Origin: Bacillus paramycoides
GTDB lineage: Bacteria; Bacillota; Bacilli; Bacillales; Bacillaceae_G
DNA: 64,000 nucleotides
NCBI RefSeq assembly: GCF_001884235.1
Contig: NZ_MAOI01000107.1
Span: 62,001 to 126,000 of the forward strand
Direction: 5' to 3'
Part shown: piece by piece, positions 36,836-45,245 of the stretch
Layout of the letters: every line of letters begins with the position of its first letter
Position numbering within the stretch: the first letter of the stretch is position 1
Made by a program: the position numbers and the translations under genes
Notes under the pieces: generated by a model
The model's database searches: none
Told to the model about the DNA's origin: nothing
The model's input: only the letters and a program-made list of their open reading frames with translations

Positions 36836-37683
36836 TGTTTCACATGAGCTTGTAAAGGAATGATTTCCTCTGTTTGAGCGGCTACTAATTCAGTTTCTTC
36901 TTGCTTAACATCAGGTGCTTTCTTTGTTAAGTAATGATATACCATACCGACAAATACCGATCCGCCAATAATGTTACCAAGTGTAACTGGAATTAAGTTA
37001 TGAATAGCACCCGCAAAAGAAATTGTATCAGGATGTGGTGATACTAAAGATAAAGCAAACAGTGATAAGTTTGCAATGCTATGCTCGTAACCAGATAAGA
37101 AGAATGTGAAAACAAGTAGCATCATCATCATTATTTTTGCTGTATCACCTTTTACTTGAGAAGGTAAGAAGCAAGCAAGACATACGAGCCAGTTACATAA
37201 AATCGCTTTAAAGAATAATTGCATTGTAGGTGTATTCATCTTTCCTTCAACTACTTTATTCATTAAGTGACCATGATCAATTGCTTGGAAAATTCCAGTT
37301 GCGTAAAATAGTAAGGCAAAGAATAAAGCGCCAGCTAAGTTACCTGCATAACAAGCAACCCAGTTACGAAGTGTATCAGAAATAGTTGTTTCTTTTCTTA
37401 AAGTTGCCACTGTAAAGTACATTGTATTGCCAGTAAATAACTCAGCACCGCCATATATAATAAGTACGAGAGCAATTCCGAAAAACATGGATTCAGCTAA
37501 ATAAGTTGCTGGTGAATCTGCAATGTGAAAAAAGTTACCTAATTTAAAACATAGTACAATAATAAAACCGATATAAATGCCAGCAAGTGCAGCGCGAATG
37601 AAATATTGCATTGAATTTGTATCTAGCATTTGCTTTTTGCTCTTAGCCAGTTTTACAACGTAGTCTAATCCTTGTTCTAGCAT
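36832..37683 (-). CDS. Formate/nitrite transporter (FNT family)
   Basis: Pentameric channel for formate, nitrite or related monovalent anions; 283 residues with six helices. Conserved parts are the re-entrant LYAESMFFGIALVLIIYGGAELFTGN-type loop (AELFTGNTMYF), NWVACYAGNLAGALF, NWLVCLACFLP and FSGYEHSIANLSLF-like GYEHSIANL with the central His. It resembles B. subtilis YwcJ and YrhG. The ion cannot be chosen, since no formate dehydrogenase or nitrite reductase gene is adjacent. Confidence 0.9.
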   Translation of the reverse strand: MLEQGLDYVVKLAKSKKQMLDTNSMQYFIRAALAGIYIGFIIVLCFKLGNFFHIADSPATYLAESMFFGIALVLIIYGGAELFTGNTMYFTVATLRKETTISDTLRNWVACYAGNLAGALFFALLFYATGIFQAIDHGHLMNKVVEGKMNTPTMQLFFKAILCNWLVCLACFLPSQVKGDTAKIMMMMLLVFTFFLSGYEHSIANLSLFALSLVSPHPDTISFAGAIHNLIPVTLGNIIGGSVFVGMVYHYLTKKAPDVKQEETELVAAQTEEIIPLQAHVKH

Positions 37684-37878
37684 GAGTAATACGCTCCTTT
37701 AATACATCGTCTATAAATACTCTTTATATGAATAAAGTACATGGATTTGTTCTCAGTTTCAATAAGTTTGTTCAATGTTTCACAAAAAGGACATACATCT
37801 ATGAAGGAAGCGTTTACAAAAGGCGGTATAATGGAATTTTTTCTAAAAATAGTGAGGAGGTTGAAACGAGAGAAAAAG

Positions 37879-37906
37879 AAAAAGCGCTATAATTACAGCG
37901 CTTTTT
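37879..37906. terminator. Terminator overlapping the terC stop codon
   Basis: AAAAAGCGCT and AGCGCTTTTT arms surround an 8-base loop; T runs exist on both strands, and the TerC-type gene stop lies in the loop. Confidence 0.8.
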
Positions 37907-38687
37907 CGTCTAAATTCTTTTCGACTTTTACTTCTACCTCTTTCGAGAAGAACCAACCACAAACTGCGATTCCGATTAATACGCTCCAGAATGTAAGTTT
38001 CCACGGAGTAGATTCTGGGAATGAGTGCGGAAGGACACCTAAAGCAGGGTGTGCTAGCGTATAAACTGCTAATTTTACACCAACCCAGCCTACAATTAAG
38101 AATGCTGCCGTTTCAAGTCCTGGTTTACGTTTTAATATTTGTACGAAAGCAGATGCTGCAAATCGCATAATGATTAATCCGATAAGTCCACCTACAAAGA
38201 TAACGACGAATTGCCCAGTATCAAGACTACCAATCGTACCTAATCCTGTTTTCGGTAATGTCATTGCTAATGCAACAGCCGCTAAAATTGAATCGACTGC
38301 GAAGGCAATATCAGCAACTTCGACTTTAAATACAGTCCACCAAAAGTTCTCTTGTTTTTTCTCTGTTTCTTTTTCTTCTGTTTCTTCATGTGTATTCTTT
38401 TTAACGTACGTTTTAAATAAGTGATTACCAGCGATAAACATAAGGTAAATTGCACCAATCGCTTGCACTTGCCATACATCGACTAAGAATGAAATCATAA
38501 ATAGCGATCCGAAGCGGAAAACAAACGCTCCTGCCAATCCGTAAAATAGTGCTTTCTTTCGTTTGTCTTCTGGTAAATGTTTTACCATAATTGCAAGAAC
38601 GAGGGCGTTATCAGCTGCTAAAATCCCCTCTAGTGCAATTAGGATGAGTAATACCCAACCATACTCCAATAATAATGATACATCCAT
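37893..38687 (-). CDS. TerC-family membrane protein, Mn2+ efflux type
   Basis: Integral membrane protein of 264 residues with about seven helices. It contains GILAADNALVLAIMVKHLP and VEVADIAFAVDSILAAVAL, the paired Asp/Asn motifs of TerC. In B. subtilis, the TerC proteins YceF and YkoY (MeeF, MeeY) export manganese and help metalate secreted enzymes. The start is the ATG at 38687, 7 bases after GAGGAG; an ATG two codons earlier is too close. The gene is preceded by a yybP-ykoY riboswitch, which supports manganese control. Confidence 0.9.
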   Translation of the reverse strand: MDVSLLLEYGWVLLILIALEGILAADNALVLAIMVKHLPEDKRKKALFYGLAGAFVFRFGSLFMISFLVDVWQVQAIGAIYLMFIAGNHLFKTYVKKNTHEETEEKETEKKQENFWWTVFKVEVADIAFAVDSILAAVALAMTLPKTGLGTIGSLDTGQFVVIFVGGLIGLIIMRFAASAFVQILKRKPGLETAAFLIVGWVGVKLAVYTLAHPALGVLPHSFPESTPWKLTFWSVLIGIAVCGWFFSKEVEVKVEKNLDEKAL

Positions 38688-38794
38688 GTACATTCTCCTC
38701 TCATTTCTCTAAATTCTAAACAAGTGAAGAATTTCCCCACTGTTTAGATTCCCCATACTCCCGCGCATCAACGGTGGAAGGAATTGGTAAAAAC

Positions 38795-38829
38795 AAAAAA
38801 GACCTCTGCCGTTGATAGGCAAAGGTCTT
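38795..38829 (-). terminator. Riboswitch-controlled terminator
   Basis: On the - strand AGACCTTTGCC and GGCAGAGGTCT form an 11-bp stem with loop TATCAAC and a TTTTTT tail. It directly follows, and shares bases with, the manganese aptamer. Confidence 0.85.
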
Positions 38830-38935
38830 GCTAGACATATGTAATGAAAATGTCAACAAAGCCGGAAGAACTATGTTCTACGTAATGACGACTTTGTTTC
38901 CAAGAAATATTCTTGGACGCTACTCCCCTTTGGAG
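38815..38935 (-). promoter_or_regulatory. yybP-ykoY manganese riboswitch
   Basis: The - strand carries the family hallmarks in order: AAAGGGGAGTAGC (38933-38921), a variable hairpin with CCAAGAATATTTCTTGG, ACAAAGTCGTCATTACG, GGCTTTGTTGACA, and GCAAGACCTTTGCC (38832-38819). The two GGGGAGUAGC/GCAAGACCUU segments form the Mn2+ site in this class. Manganese binding should disrupt the overlapping terminator and turn on the TerC gene. Confidence 0.88.
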
Positions 38936-38978
38936 ATATGTTATTGTATTTTCATTATATGGATAATTTATACGGTTG

Positions 38979-40298
38979 TCAACCTGTTAAAATATCTTCG
39001 TTTGGATATTTTATTTTTCTTTGCTTTTTACGTGCAAATGAAAAAGCTAATGTTAAAGGCCCCATTTTTCCAAAAAACATCATAAAGATAATAATTACTT
39101 TACCGATAATTGTTAAGTGTGGCGTCAAATTCATGCTAAGACCGACAGTTCCAAATGCTGAAAATACTTCAAAAGCACTCATTAGTAGAGGAACTCGCTC
39201 AGTAATACTTAGAATTAAAATAGAAAGGAAAATAAACGAAATTGAAATAATGGTAATGGTTAATGATTTGACAATGAGCGTATCTTTAATGGATTTTTTA
39301 AACACGACAATATCATCTTGTTCTTGCAAAAATTTAAATACGCCTAAAAACATAATTAAAAAAGTCGTTAACTTAATTCCGCCACCAGTTGAAGCACTGC
39401 CAGCGCCAATAAACATAAGAAGCATCATTAATAAAAGAGAAGGCTTTGATAATGCAGAGATATCCACAGTATTAAATCCGGCAGTGCGCGTCGAAATCGC
39501 TTGAAAATAAGCAGCCATACCTTCTTCAAATGGGGTAAAACCTTTCATGGAAAGTGAATTATGGAACTCGAATATAAAAATAAAAGCTGTAGCAATAATA
39601 TTTACGATAAGAGTAGAAGTAAGCATAAGTTTTGAATGTAAAGTAAGGTTTTTAAAGTTTTTCTTTCTTTTTATATCTACGATAACTGTAAAACCGATCC
39701 CTCCTAAAATAATGAGTGAAGAAATAACGAGATTGACGAGAATGCTATGGGAGTGGGACGTTAAATTGTCACTCCACACGGAAAAACCAGCATTGTTAAA
39801 GGCTGAGATAGAATGAAAAAAGCTGTAATATATTCCTTTGGCAATCCCGTACTTTGGTACCCATTCAAAGGAGAGAAGTAAAGTGGCAATACATTCTACA
39901 GTAAAAGAAAATATAAATAATGCTTTTGCAAGGCGAATGATTCCGCCGACATTTGTTTGGTTTAATGCTTGTTGTAATAAAATCCGATTTTGAAGACCGA
40001 TTTTTCTACCGAGCATAATTGCGATTAAAACGGCGAAGCTCATAATACCAAGTCCGCCAACTTGTATAAGTGTTAAAATGACGCATTGTCCAAACAAGGT
40101 AAATATTTTTCCCGTGTCCACAACACCAAGTCCTGTAACAGTACAAGCAGAAACTGTTGTAAATAAGGCATCGAGCCATGAAATAGACGTTGTTGTAGCA
40201 ATTGGTAATTTTAATAGGCATGTACCGATAATTGATAACATAATAAAAGATAGAGTAAGAACACGGGGAGGACTCATGCTAATGTTAATCCGTTTCAT
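38979..40298 (-). CDS. Ktr/Trk-type potassium transporter membrane subunit (first copy)
   Basis: Potassium channel-like subunit of a Ktr system, about 439 residues. It has four pore loops with selectivity residues (ACTVTGLGVVDTG, NNAGFSVWS, STRTAGFNTVD, FGTVGLSMNLTP) and the GAGSASTGGGIKLTT intracellular gate. The ATG at 40298 gives the usual N terminus (MKRINISMSPPRVLTL). No KtrA/KtrC regulatory RCK gene is adjacent, so the cytosolic partner must be elsewhere. It is about 28% to 35% alike by eye to the copy at 46464, not a recent duplicate. Confidence 0.88.
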   Translation of the reverse strand: MKRINISMSPPRVLTLSFIMLSIIGTCLLKLPIATTTSISWLDALFTTVSACTVTGLGVVDTGKIFTLFGQCVILTLIQVGGLGIMSFAVLIAIMLGRKIGLQNRILLQQALNQTNVGGIIRLAKALFIFSFTVECIATLLLSFEWVPKYGIAKGIYYSFFHSISAFNNAGFSVWSDNLTSHSHSILVNLVISSLIILGGIGFTVIVDIKRKKNFKNLTLHSKLMLTSTLIVNIIATAFIFIFEFHNSLSMKGFTPFEEGMAAYFQAISTRTAGFNTVDISALSKPSLLLMMLLMFIGAGSASTGGGIKLTTFLIMFLGVFKFLQEQDDIVVFKKSIKDTLIVKSLTITIISISFIFLSILILSITERVPLLMSAFEVFSAFGTVGLSMNLTPHLTIIGKVIIIFMMFFGKMGPLTLAFSFARKKQRKIKYPNEDILTG

Positions 40299-40361
40299 GT
40301 TACATATCGTTCCTTTCAATTTGTTCTTACTAGTATGTGAAAAAGCATTATTATGTATGTT

Positions 40362-40393
40362 AAAAAAGAAAGAGGCAGAGAATATCTGCCTCT
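40362..40393 (-). terminator. Terminator of the spore protein gene
   Basis: AGAGGCAGA and TCTGCCTCT pair perfectly; on the - strand the T-rich TTCTTTTTT follows. Confidence 0.8.
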
Positions 40394-40411
40394 AAGCCAT
40401 ATGTTATATGA

Positions 40412-40597
40412 TCATCCACGTAATTGTTGCTGAGCTAAAGCAACAAGACGTTTCGTTACTTCACCGCCAACAGAGCCGTTAGAACGAGATGCTGTATTTG
40501 ATCCTAAGCTTACACCGAATTCTTGAGCGATTTCATATTTAAATTGTTCAAGCGCTTGTTCTGCACCTGGAACTAGTAATTTGTTTGTTTTTACCAT
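40412..40597 (-). CDS. Alpha/beta-type small acid-soluble spore protein
   Basis: A 61-residue spore DNA-binding protein. Both family signatures are visible: the GPR protease site region [10 protein letters not shown] and the C-terminal [20 protein letters not shown]. It coats spore DNA and is degraded at germination, so expression should be sigma-G dependent in the forespore; a convincing sigma-G promoter was not identified. The start is ATG at 40597 ([16 protein letters not shown]). Confidence 0.92.
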   Translation of the reverse strand: MVKTNKLLVPGAEQALEQFKYEIAQEFGVSLGSNTASRSNGSVGGEVTKRLVALAQQQLRG

Positions 40598-40817
40598 GTT
40601 GAGACACATCCTTCTTAGTAGTCCAGTTTATCCCACTATTGGCGAGCTGCCTATAAAAGCTCGATTGGCGAAGGCTAATAATCAGTGGTGATAAACAAAT
40701 TACACGGATTAAAGCTTCACTTTATTTAAGTGCTATATAAACTGGTACCGTTATTTTATGTGGAAACGACGTACTCATACACGGAAGTAATCGGTGTGAT
40801 TAGAAGTTCTTGGATAG

Positions 40818-40849
40818 AAAAAAGAGTAGCAAATTTGCTACTCTTTTTT
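40818..40849. terminator. Terminator at the end of phaJ
   Basis: A perfect palindrome, AAAAAAGAGTAGCAAA with TTTGCTACTCTTTTTT, spans the phaJ stop codon with T runs on both strands. Confidence 0.85.
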
Positions 40850-41281
40850 CAGTATTGTCGCTGTACCTTCCACGACAATATCATCGGATTGATTATATAT
40901 GTTTGTTTGCAATGTAATGATTTTTTTATCATCACGTTTTTTAATAACTTCTGCCACAACGCGAAGTGTATCTCCGATTTTGACAGGAGCACGGAATGAA
41001 ACGTTTTGTGATAAATAAATCGTATTTTTGCCAGGGAGTTTCGTGCCAAGAATGGTAGAAATAAAACTTGAAACGAGCATGCCATGGGCAATACGTTCTT
41101 TGAACATTGTCGTTTTTGCAAAAGAATCTAAAATATGAATAGGATTTACATCTCCAGTCAATTTTGCAAAATTGATAACATCCTCATCCGTAATTTTTTT
41201 TGTTAGTGATGCTTGATCACCGACTTGAATCTCATCGTAACGAAGCTCCGGAACAGTTTGTGCTTCTTGAAATGGATTCAT
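40838..41281 (-). CDS. phaJ: (R)-specific enoyl-CoA hydratase PhaJ (MaoC-like)
   Basis: Hydrates trans-2-enoyl-CoA from beta-oxidation to (R)-3-hydroxyacyl-CoA for polyester synthesis. It has 147 residues with the hot-dog-fold catalytic motif FAKLTGDVNPIHILDSFAKTTMFKERIAHGML (Asp and His). The ATG at 41281 follows AAGGAGGACAAA; the frame extends further upstream without a ribosome site. It lies downstream of phaP and phaQ in the same direction. Confidence 0.88.
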   Translation of the reverse strand: MNPFQEAQTVPELRYDEIQVGDQASLTKKITDEDVINFAKLTGDVNPIHILDSFAKTTMFKERIAHGMLVSSFISTILGTKLPGKNTIYLSQNVSFRAPVKIGDTLRVVAEVIKKRDDKKIITLQTNIYNQSDDIVVEGTATILKKE

Positions 41282-41382
41282 TTTGTCCTCCTTCTTTTCC
41301 ATATCGAAAAATGTAAGCCATCTTGATGTAGTAGGAGGAAGAAAGAGTTTTGTTTGTGCTGCAGTTAGTTGCCACATTTTTC

Positions 41383-41907
41383 TTACTTGATGGAAGTAAA
41401 TAGATTTTTTGAGTTTTCCTCGAACTGCTTTGCGAGTTCGAGTTGTTTGGACTTGAACTCTCCCAAAAAAACTTCTAACTGTTTTTGAACCTCTTCACGT
41501 TGCGACTGTTGTTGCTCGATAAAGTGCTTTGTTGTTTCTTCAAATTGACCGCTAGTTTGAGTAAGAATAGACAAAGATGTTTTCGTAGGAGAAACAGTAA
41601 GTTGGTGCATTTGAGTAGAAAGTTCATTCCATTTTTCTTGCCACTCGTTAATTTGATCATTTAAGGAGTTTCCAGTTAATTGCTTCACGTAATCTGTATA
41701 TTGGTTATTGAACTGAGCTGTGAATTGTTGTAATTCTTTTTCTAGTTCATTTACTCCTGATGTTAATTTATGCAAAGCGTCTTGTTGTTGTTTTAACGTT
41801 TCTAAAGTAAGTTGCTCTAATTGTTTCCCAGCTGAAGAGAAGAGGGAAAGAGATTGAGACCAGTTTTTCCAAAATGCATCGACCAATTCGTATGGTTTAG
41901 TTTCCAT
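41383..41907 (-). CDS. phaP: Phasin PhaP
   Basis: Granule-coating protein of polyhydroxyalkanoate inclusions, 174 residues. It is almost entirely amphipathic helix rich in Gln/Lys/Glu (LETLKQQQDALHKLTSGVNELEKELQQFTAQFNNQYTDYV) with no membrane segment, as in B. megaterium PhaP. It lies between phaQ and phaJ, all on the - strand, diverging from phaRBC. Confidence 0.88.
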   Translation of the reverse strand: METKPYELVDAFWKNWSQSLSLFSSAGKQLEQLTLETLKQQQDALHKLTSGVNELEKELQQFTAQFNNQYTDYVKQLTGNSLNDQINEWQEKWNELSTQMHQLTVSPTKTSLSILTQTSGQFEETTKHFIEQQQSQREEVQKQLEVFLGEFKSKQLELAKQFEENSKNLFTSIK

Positions 41908-41949
41908 TGTTTGACCTCCAAATGTTTTTTTGCATATTGTGAACGCAGA

Positions 41950-42405
41950 TTACTCTGCTGTACCACCAGGTGAAGATGAAGAATCCTTTTCATCCTTTTC
42001 TGGAGAAGTAGTGGCAAATGGAAAGAAAGCGTTCGTATATAACGTGAAAAACGTCCGCAGCATATTTTGGTAATGCTCAAAAGAAGTTGCACATGTTGCT
42101 AAATATTTCTCTCCATATTCAGTTAAAGAATAAATTCTTTTTGCTGGCCCTCCTTCGCTTGTATCCCAAGTAGAAGAAATAAGGTTTTCTTTTTCTAATT
42201 TGCGTAGTGTCCTATATACATTACCTTGGTCCACAGAAGAAAAGCCGATATCCATTAGCATTTGAATAAGTTTGTAACCATGAAGACTCCAGTCTTTTAG
42301 ACAGAGAAGTAAGAAGGGAACTAAGAAGTTTTTTGGCATGGAGTTTGGTTGTTTCGTTTGGTTGTTTTCCAAACTTTCGCGTTGTTCTGGTTCATTATGT
42401 AGCAT
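41950..42405 (-). CDS. phaQ: PhaQ, PadR-type regulator of pha genes
   Basis: Transcription regulator of 151 residues. The winged helix (LVPFLLLCLKDWSLHGYKLIQMLMDIGFSSVDQGNVYRTLRKLEKENLISSTWD) is PadR-like. In B. megaterium, PhaQ represses phaQP and is displaced by the polymer; the same position (upstream of phaP, divergent from phaR) is seen here. The Ser/Pro/Gly-rich C-terminal tail is disordered. Confidence 0.87.
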   Translation of the reverse strand: MLHNEPEQRESLENNQTKQPNSMPKNFLVPFLLLCLKDWSLHGYKLIQMLMDIGFSSVDQGNVYRTLRKLEKENLISSTWDTSEGGPAKRIYSLTEYGEKYLATCATSFEHYQNMLRTFFTLYTNAFFPFATTSPEKDEKDSSSSPGGTAE

Positions 42406-42603
42406 GATTGTGCATCACCTCATGAATCAGTTAGATGGAATTTTTTGCTTATAAGTGCAATTTACACCTATCTGTTTTTAATGTCAATACATTTGTTGGA
42501 AAATAAAGAAAAATAAAATATAGACTTGAAGTTTTTTTCAGAATATTAGAAAATAGTGAATAGGTTGAATTGTTTCAAAAACGAAAAAGGGAGTGTAGGC
42601 GAA

Positions 42604-43086
42604 GTGATTGATCAAAAATTCGATCCATTGCAAGCATGGAAAAATGCTTATGAACAAACCGAAACATTTTGGGGAAAAGCGCTCAATGAAACAATTAAAA
42701 CAGAAGAATATTCTGCTTGGATGGGCAGCGTTCTAGACTTGAATTTGTTTTATCAAAAAGCATTAAATGATACAACAAAAAGTTATTTAGAACAAGTGAA
42801 CGTGCCAACGAAAGAGGATATCGCTAGAGTAGCTACGCTTGTTATTAACTTAGAAAATAAAGTTGATAACATCGAGGAAGTTCTAGAAGAGAAAGTGGAT
42901 TCATTAGGACAAGCTCCTACATTAAAGCGTGATGTTACGAAAGTGAAACAAGATATTCGCACGTTAGAAACGAAAGTTGATCAAATTTTAGAATTGCTAG
43001 AAAAGCAAAATGCAGTACTAGCTAAACTACAAGTACCTGTAAAAGAAGAGGTAAAACCTGCGAATAAGCCAGAAAATAAAAAATGA
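42604..43086 (+). CDS. phaR: PHA synthase subunit PhaR (class IV)
   Basis: Small partner subunit of the class IV polyester synthase, 160 residues. The start is GTG at 42604 giving VIDQKFDPLQAWKNAYEQTE, as in Bacillus PhaR; the frame opens earlier without reason. A long coiled coil (LVINLENKVDNIEEVLEEKVDSL... RTLETKVDQILELLEKQ) follows. It heads the phaR-phaB-phaC series and diverges from phaQ. Confidence 0.88.
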   Translation: MIDQKFDPLQAWKNAYEQTETFWGKALNETIKTEEYSAWMGSVLDLNLFYQKALNDTTKSYLEQVNVPTKEDIARVATLVINLENKVDNIEEVLEEKVDSLGQAPTLKRDVTKVKQDIRTLETKVDQILELLEKQNAVLAKLQVPVKEEVKPANKPENKK

Positions 43087-43239
43087 TAATAGCGTTTGTT
43101 TATAACGTGTAAAAGAGAGAGGGAGAATCTCTTTTTCATGTATAAACAACGAAACATAATTAATATATGGACTCTATTAGTATGAGTACCAAAATGATTT
43201 ATAATAATCGCTCACAAATTCATTTAAGGGGGAAAAGAA

Positions 43240-43983
43240 ATGGTTCAATTAAATGGCAAAGTAGCAATCGTAACAGGTGGGGCAAAAGGAATTGGAAAAG
43301 CAATTACAGTAGCATTAGCACAAGAGGGAGCAAAAGTTGTTATTAACTATAACAGCAGTAAAGAAGCAGCTGAAAACTTAGTAAATGAACTAGGAAAAGA
43401 AGGGCATGACGTTTATGCAGTTCAAGCGGATGTTTCTAAAGTAGAAGACGCAAACCGACTTGTAGAAGAAGCTGTGAATCATTTTGGTAAAGTTGATATT
43501 CTTGTTAATAATGCTGGTATTACAAGAGATCGTACATTCAAAAAGTTAAATCGTGAAGACTGGGAGCGCGTAATTGACGTGAACTTAAGCAGCGTATTTA
43601 ATACGACAAGTGCTGTACTTCCATACATAACGGAAGCAGAAGAAGGAAGAATCATTAGTATTTCTTCTATTATTGGTCAAGCTGGTGGATTTGGACAAAC
43701 AAACTACTCAGCAGCAAAAGCAGGTATGTTAGGATTTACAAAATCATTAGCGTTAGAACTTGCAAAAACAAATGTAACTGTAAACGCAATTTGCCCAGGG
43801 TTTATTGATACTGAAATGGTAGCAGAGGTACCAGAAGAAGTACGTCAAAAAATCGTTGCGAAAATCCCGAAAAAACGCTTTGGCCAAGCTGATGAAATTG
43901 CAAAAGGTGTAGTATATCTATGCCGTGACGGTGCGTATATCACTGGTCAGCAATTAAACATTAACGGTGGATTATACATGTAA
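43240..43983 (+). CDS. phaB: Acetoacetyl-CoA reductase PhaB
   Basis: NADPH-dependent short-chain reductase making (R)-3-hydroxybutyryl-CoA. It has 247 residues with the Rossmann loop VTGGAKGIGKA, NNAG, the catalytic SSIIGQAGGFGQTNYSAAKAG (Ser, Tyr, Lys) and GFIDTEM. GGGGGAAAAGAA precedes the ATG. Its place between phaR and phaC separates it from the similar FabG. Confidence 0.92.
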   Translation: MVQLNGKVAIVTGGAKGIGKAITVALAQEGAKVVINYNSSKEAAENLVNELGKEGHDVYAVQADVSKVEDANRLVEEAVNHFGKVDILVNNAGITRDRTFKKLNREDWERVIDVNLSSVFNTTSAVLPYITEAEEGRIISISSIIGQAGGFGQTNYSAAKAGMLGFTKSLALELAKTNVTVNAICPGFIDTEMVAEVPEEVRQKIVAKIPKKRFGQADEIAKGVVYLCRDGAYITGQQLNINGGLYM

Positions 43984-43990
43984 TAAGGTA

Positions 43991-44033
43991 AGAAAAAAGT
44001 GCATATCCATAGCAGGAATGCACTTCTTTTTTT
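43991..44033 (+). terminator. Hairpin with T run between phaB and phaC
   Basis: AAGTGCAT and ATGCACTT with flanking A/T form a terminator-like hairpin followed by CTTTTTTT, inside the presumed phaRBC operon. It may reduce phaC expression relative to phaRB. Confidence 0.65.
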
Positions 44034-44065
44034 AGAAAGAAATCGACCGAAAAGGAGATAAAAAA

Positions 44066-45151
44066 ATGACTACATTCGTAACAGAATGGGAAAAGCAATT
44101 GGAGTTGTACCCAGAAGAATATCGCAAAGCATATCGCCGTGTGAAAAGAGCGAGCGAAATTTTATTACGCGAACCAGAACCACAAGTTGGTTTAACACCG
44201 AAAGAGGTTATTTGGACGAAGAATAAAACGAAGCTTTATCGTTACATTCCAAAACAAGAAAAAACACAGGGAGTTCCAATCTTATTAATATATGCTCTTA
44301 TTAATAAACCGTATATTATGGATTTAACTCCAGGAAATAGTTTAGTGGAATATTTAGTAGATCGTGGTTTTGATGTGTATATGCTTGATTGGGGCACATT
44401 TGGTTTAGAAGATAGTCATTTGAAATTTGATGATTTCGTGTTTGATTATATTGCAAAAGCAGTGAAAAAAGTAATGAGAACTGCAAAATCGGACGAGATT
44501 TCTTTACTTGGTTATTGTATGGGTGGAACGTTAACATCTATTTATGCAGCGCTTCATCCGGACATGCCAATTCGTAACTTGATTTTTATGACAAGTCCTT
44601 TTGATTTCTCTGAAACAGGATTATACGGTCCTTTATTAGATGAGAAGTATTTCAATTTAGATAAAGCGGTTGATACATTCGGAAATATTCCACCTGAAAT
44701 GATTGATTTCGGAAATAAGATGTTAAAACCAATTACAAACTTTGTTGGTCCATATGTTGCTTTAGTCGATCGTTCAGAAAATGAGCGCTTCGTCGAAAGC
44801 TGGAAGTTAGTTCAAAAGTGGGTTGGTGACGGCATTCCATTCCCAGGTGAATCATATAGACAATGGATTCGTGATTTTTATCAAAATAATAAATTAGTGA
44901 AGGGTGAACTCGTTATTCGCGGACAAAAGGTAGACCTTGCAAATATTAAGGCGAATGTCTTAAATATTTCAGCGAAACGTGATCATATTGCTCTGCCATG
45001 TCAAGTAGAGGCTTTACTTGATCATATTTCTAGCACAGATAAACAGTATGTATGTTTACCGACAGGACATATGTCTATTGTGTATGGTGGAACGGCTGTA
45101 AAGCAAACATATCCGACGGTTGGAAATTGGCTTGAAGAGCGTTCTAATTAA
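44066..45151 (+). CDS. phaC: Polyhydroxyalkanoate synthase PhaC (class IV)
   Basis: Catalytic subunit that polymerises (R)-3-hydroxyacyl-CoA. It has 361 residues, an alpha/beta hydrolase fold with the lipase-like box GYCMGGT in which Cys replaces Ser (C151), an Asp in AKRDHIALP, and the His in PTGHMSIVYG. Short length and pairing with PhaR define class IV. AAAAGGAGATAAAAAA precedes the ATG. Confidence 0.95.
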   Translation: MTTFVTEWEKQLELYPEEYRKAYRRVKRASEILLREPEPQVGLTPKEVIWTKNKTKLYRYIPKQEKTQGVPILLIYALINKPYIMDLTPGNSLVEYLVDRGFDVYMLDWGTFGLEDSHLKFDDFVFDYIAKAVKKVMRTAKSDEISLLGYCMGGTLTSIYAALHPDMPIRNLIFMTSPFDFSETGLYGPLLDEKYFNLDKAVDTFGNIPPEMIDFGNKMLKPITNFVGPYVALVDRSENERFVESWKLVQKWVGDGIPFPGESYRQWIRDFYQNNKLVKGELVIRGQKVDLANIKANVLNISAKRDHIALPCQVEALLDHISSTDKQYVCLPTGHMSIVYGGTAVKQTYPTVGNWLEERSN

Positions 45152-45158
45152 AGAAAAG

Positions 45159-45192
45159 AAATCCAACTAGCGTATGTTAGTTGGATTTTTTT
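45159..45192 (+). terminator. Terminator after phaC
   Basis: AAATCCAACTA and TAGTTGGATTT pair around 8 bases, followed by TTTT. Confidence 0.88.
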
Positions 45193-45245
45193 ATGAAAAA
45201 TGACGAAACATAGGAAGGTGAAAATTACATTGTAGGAGTATAATT

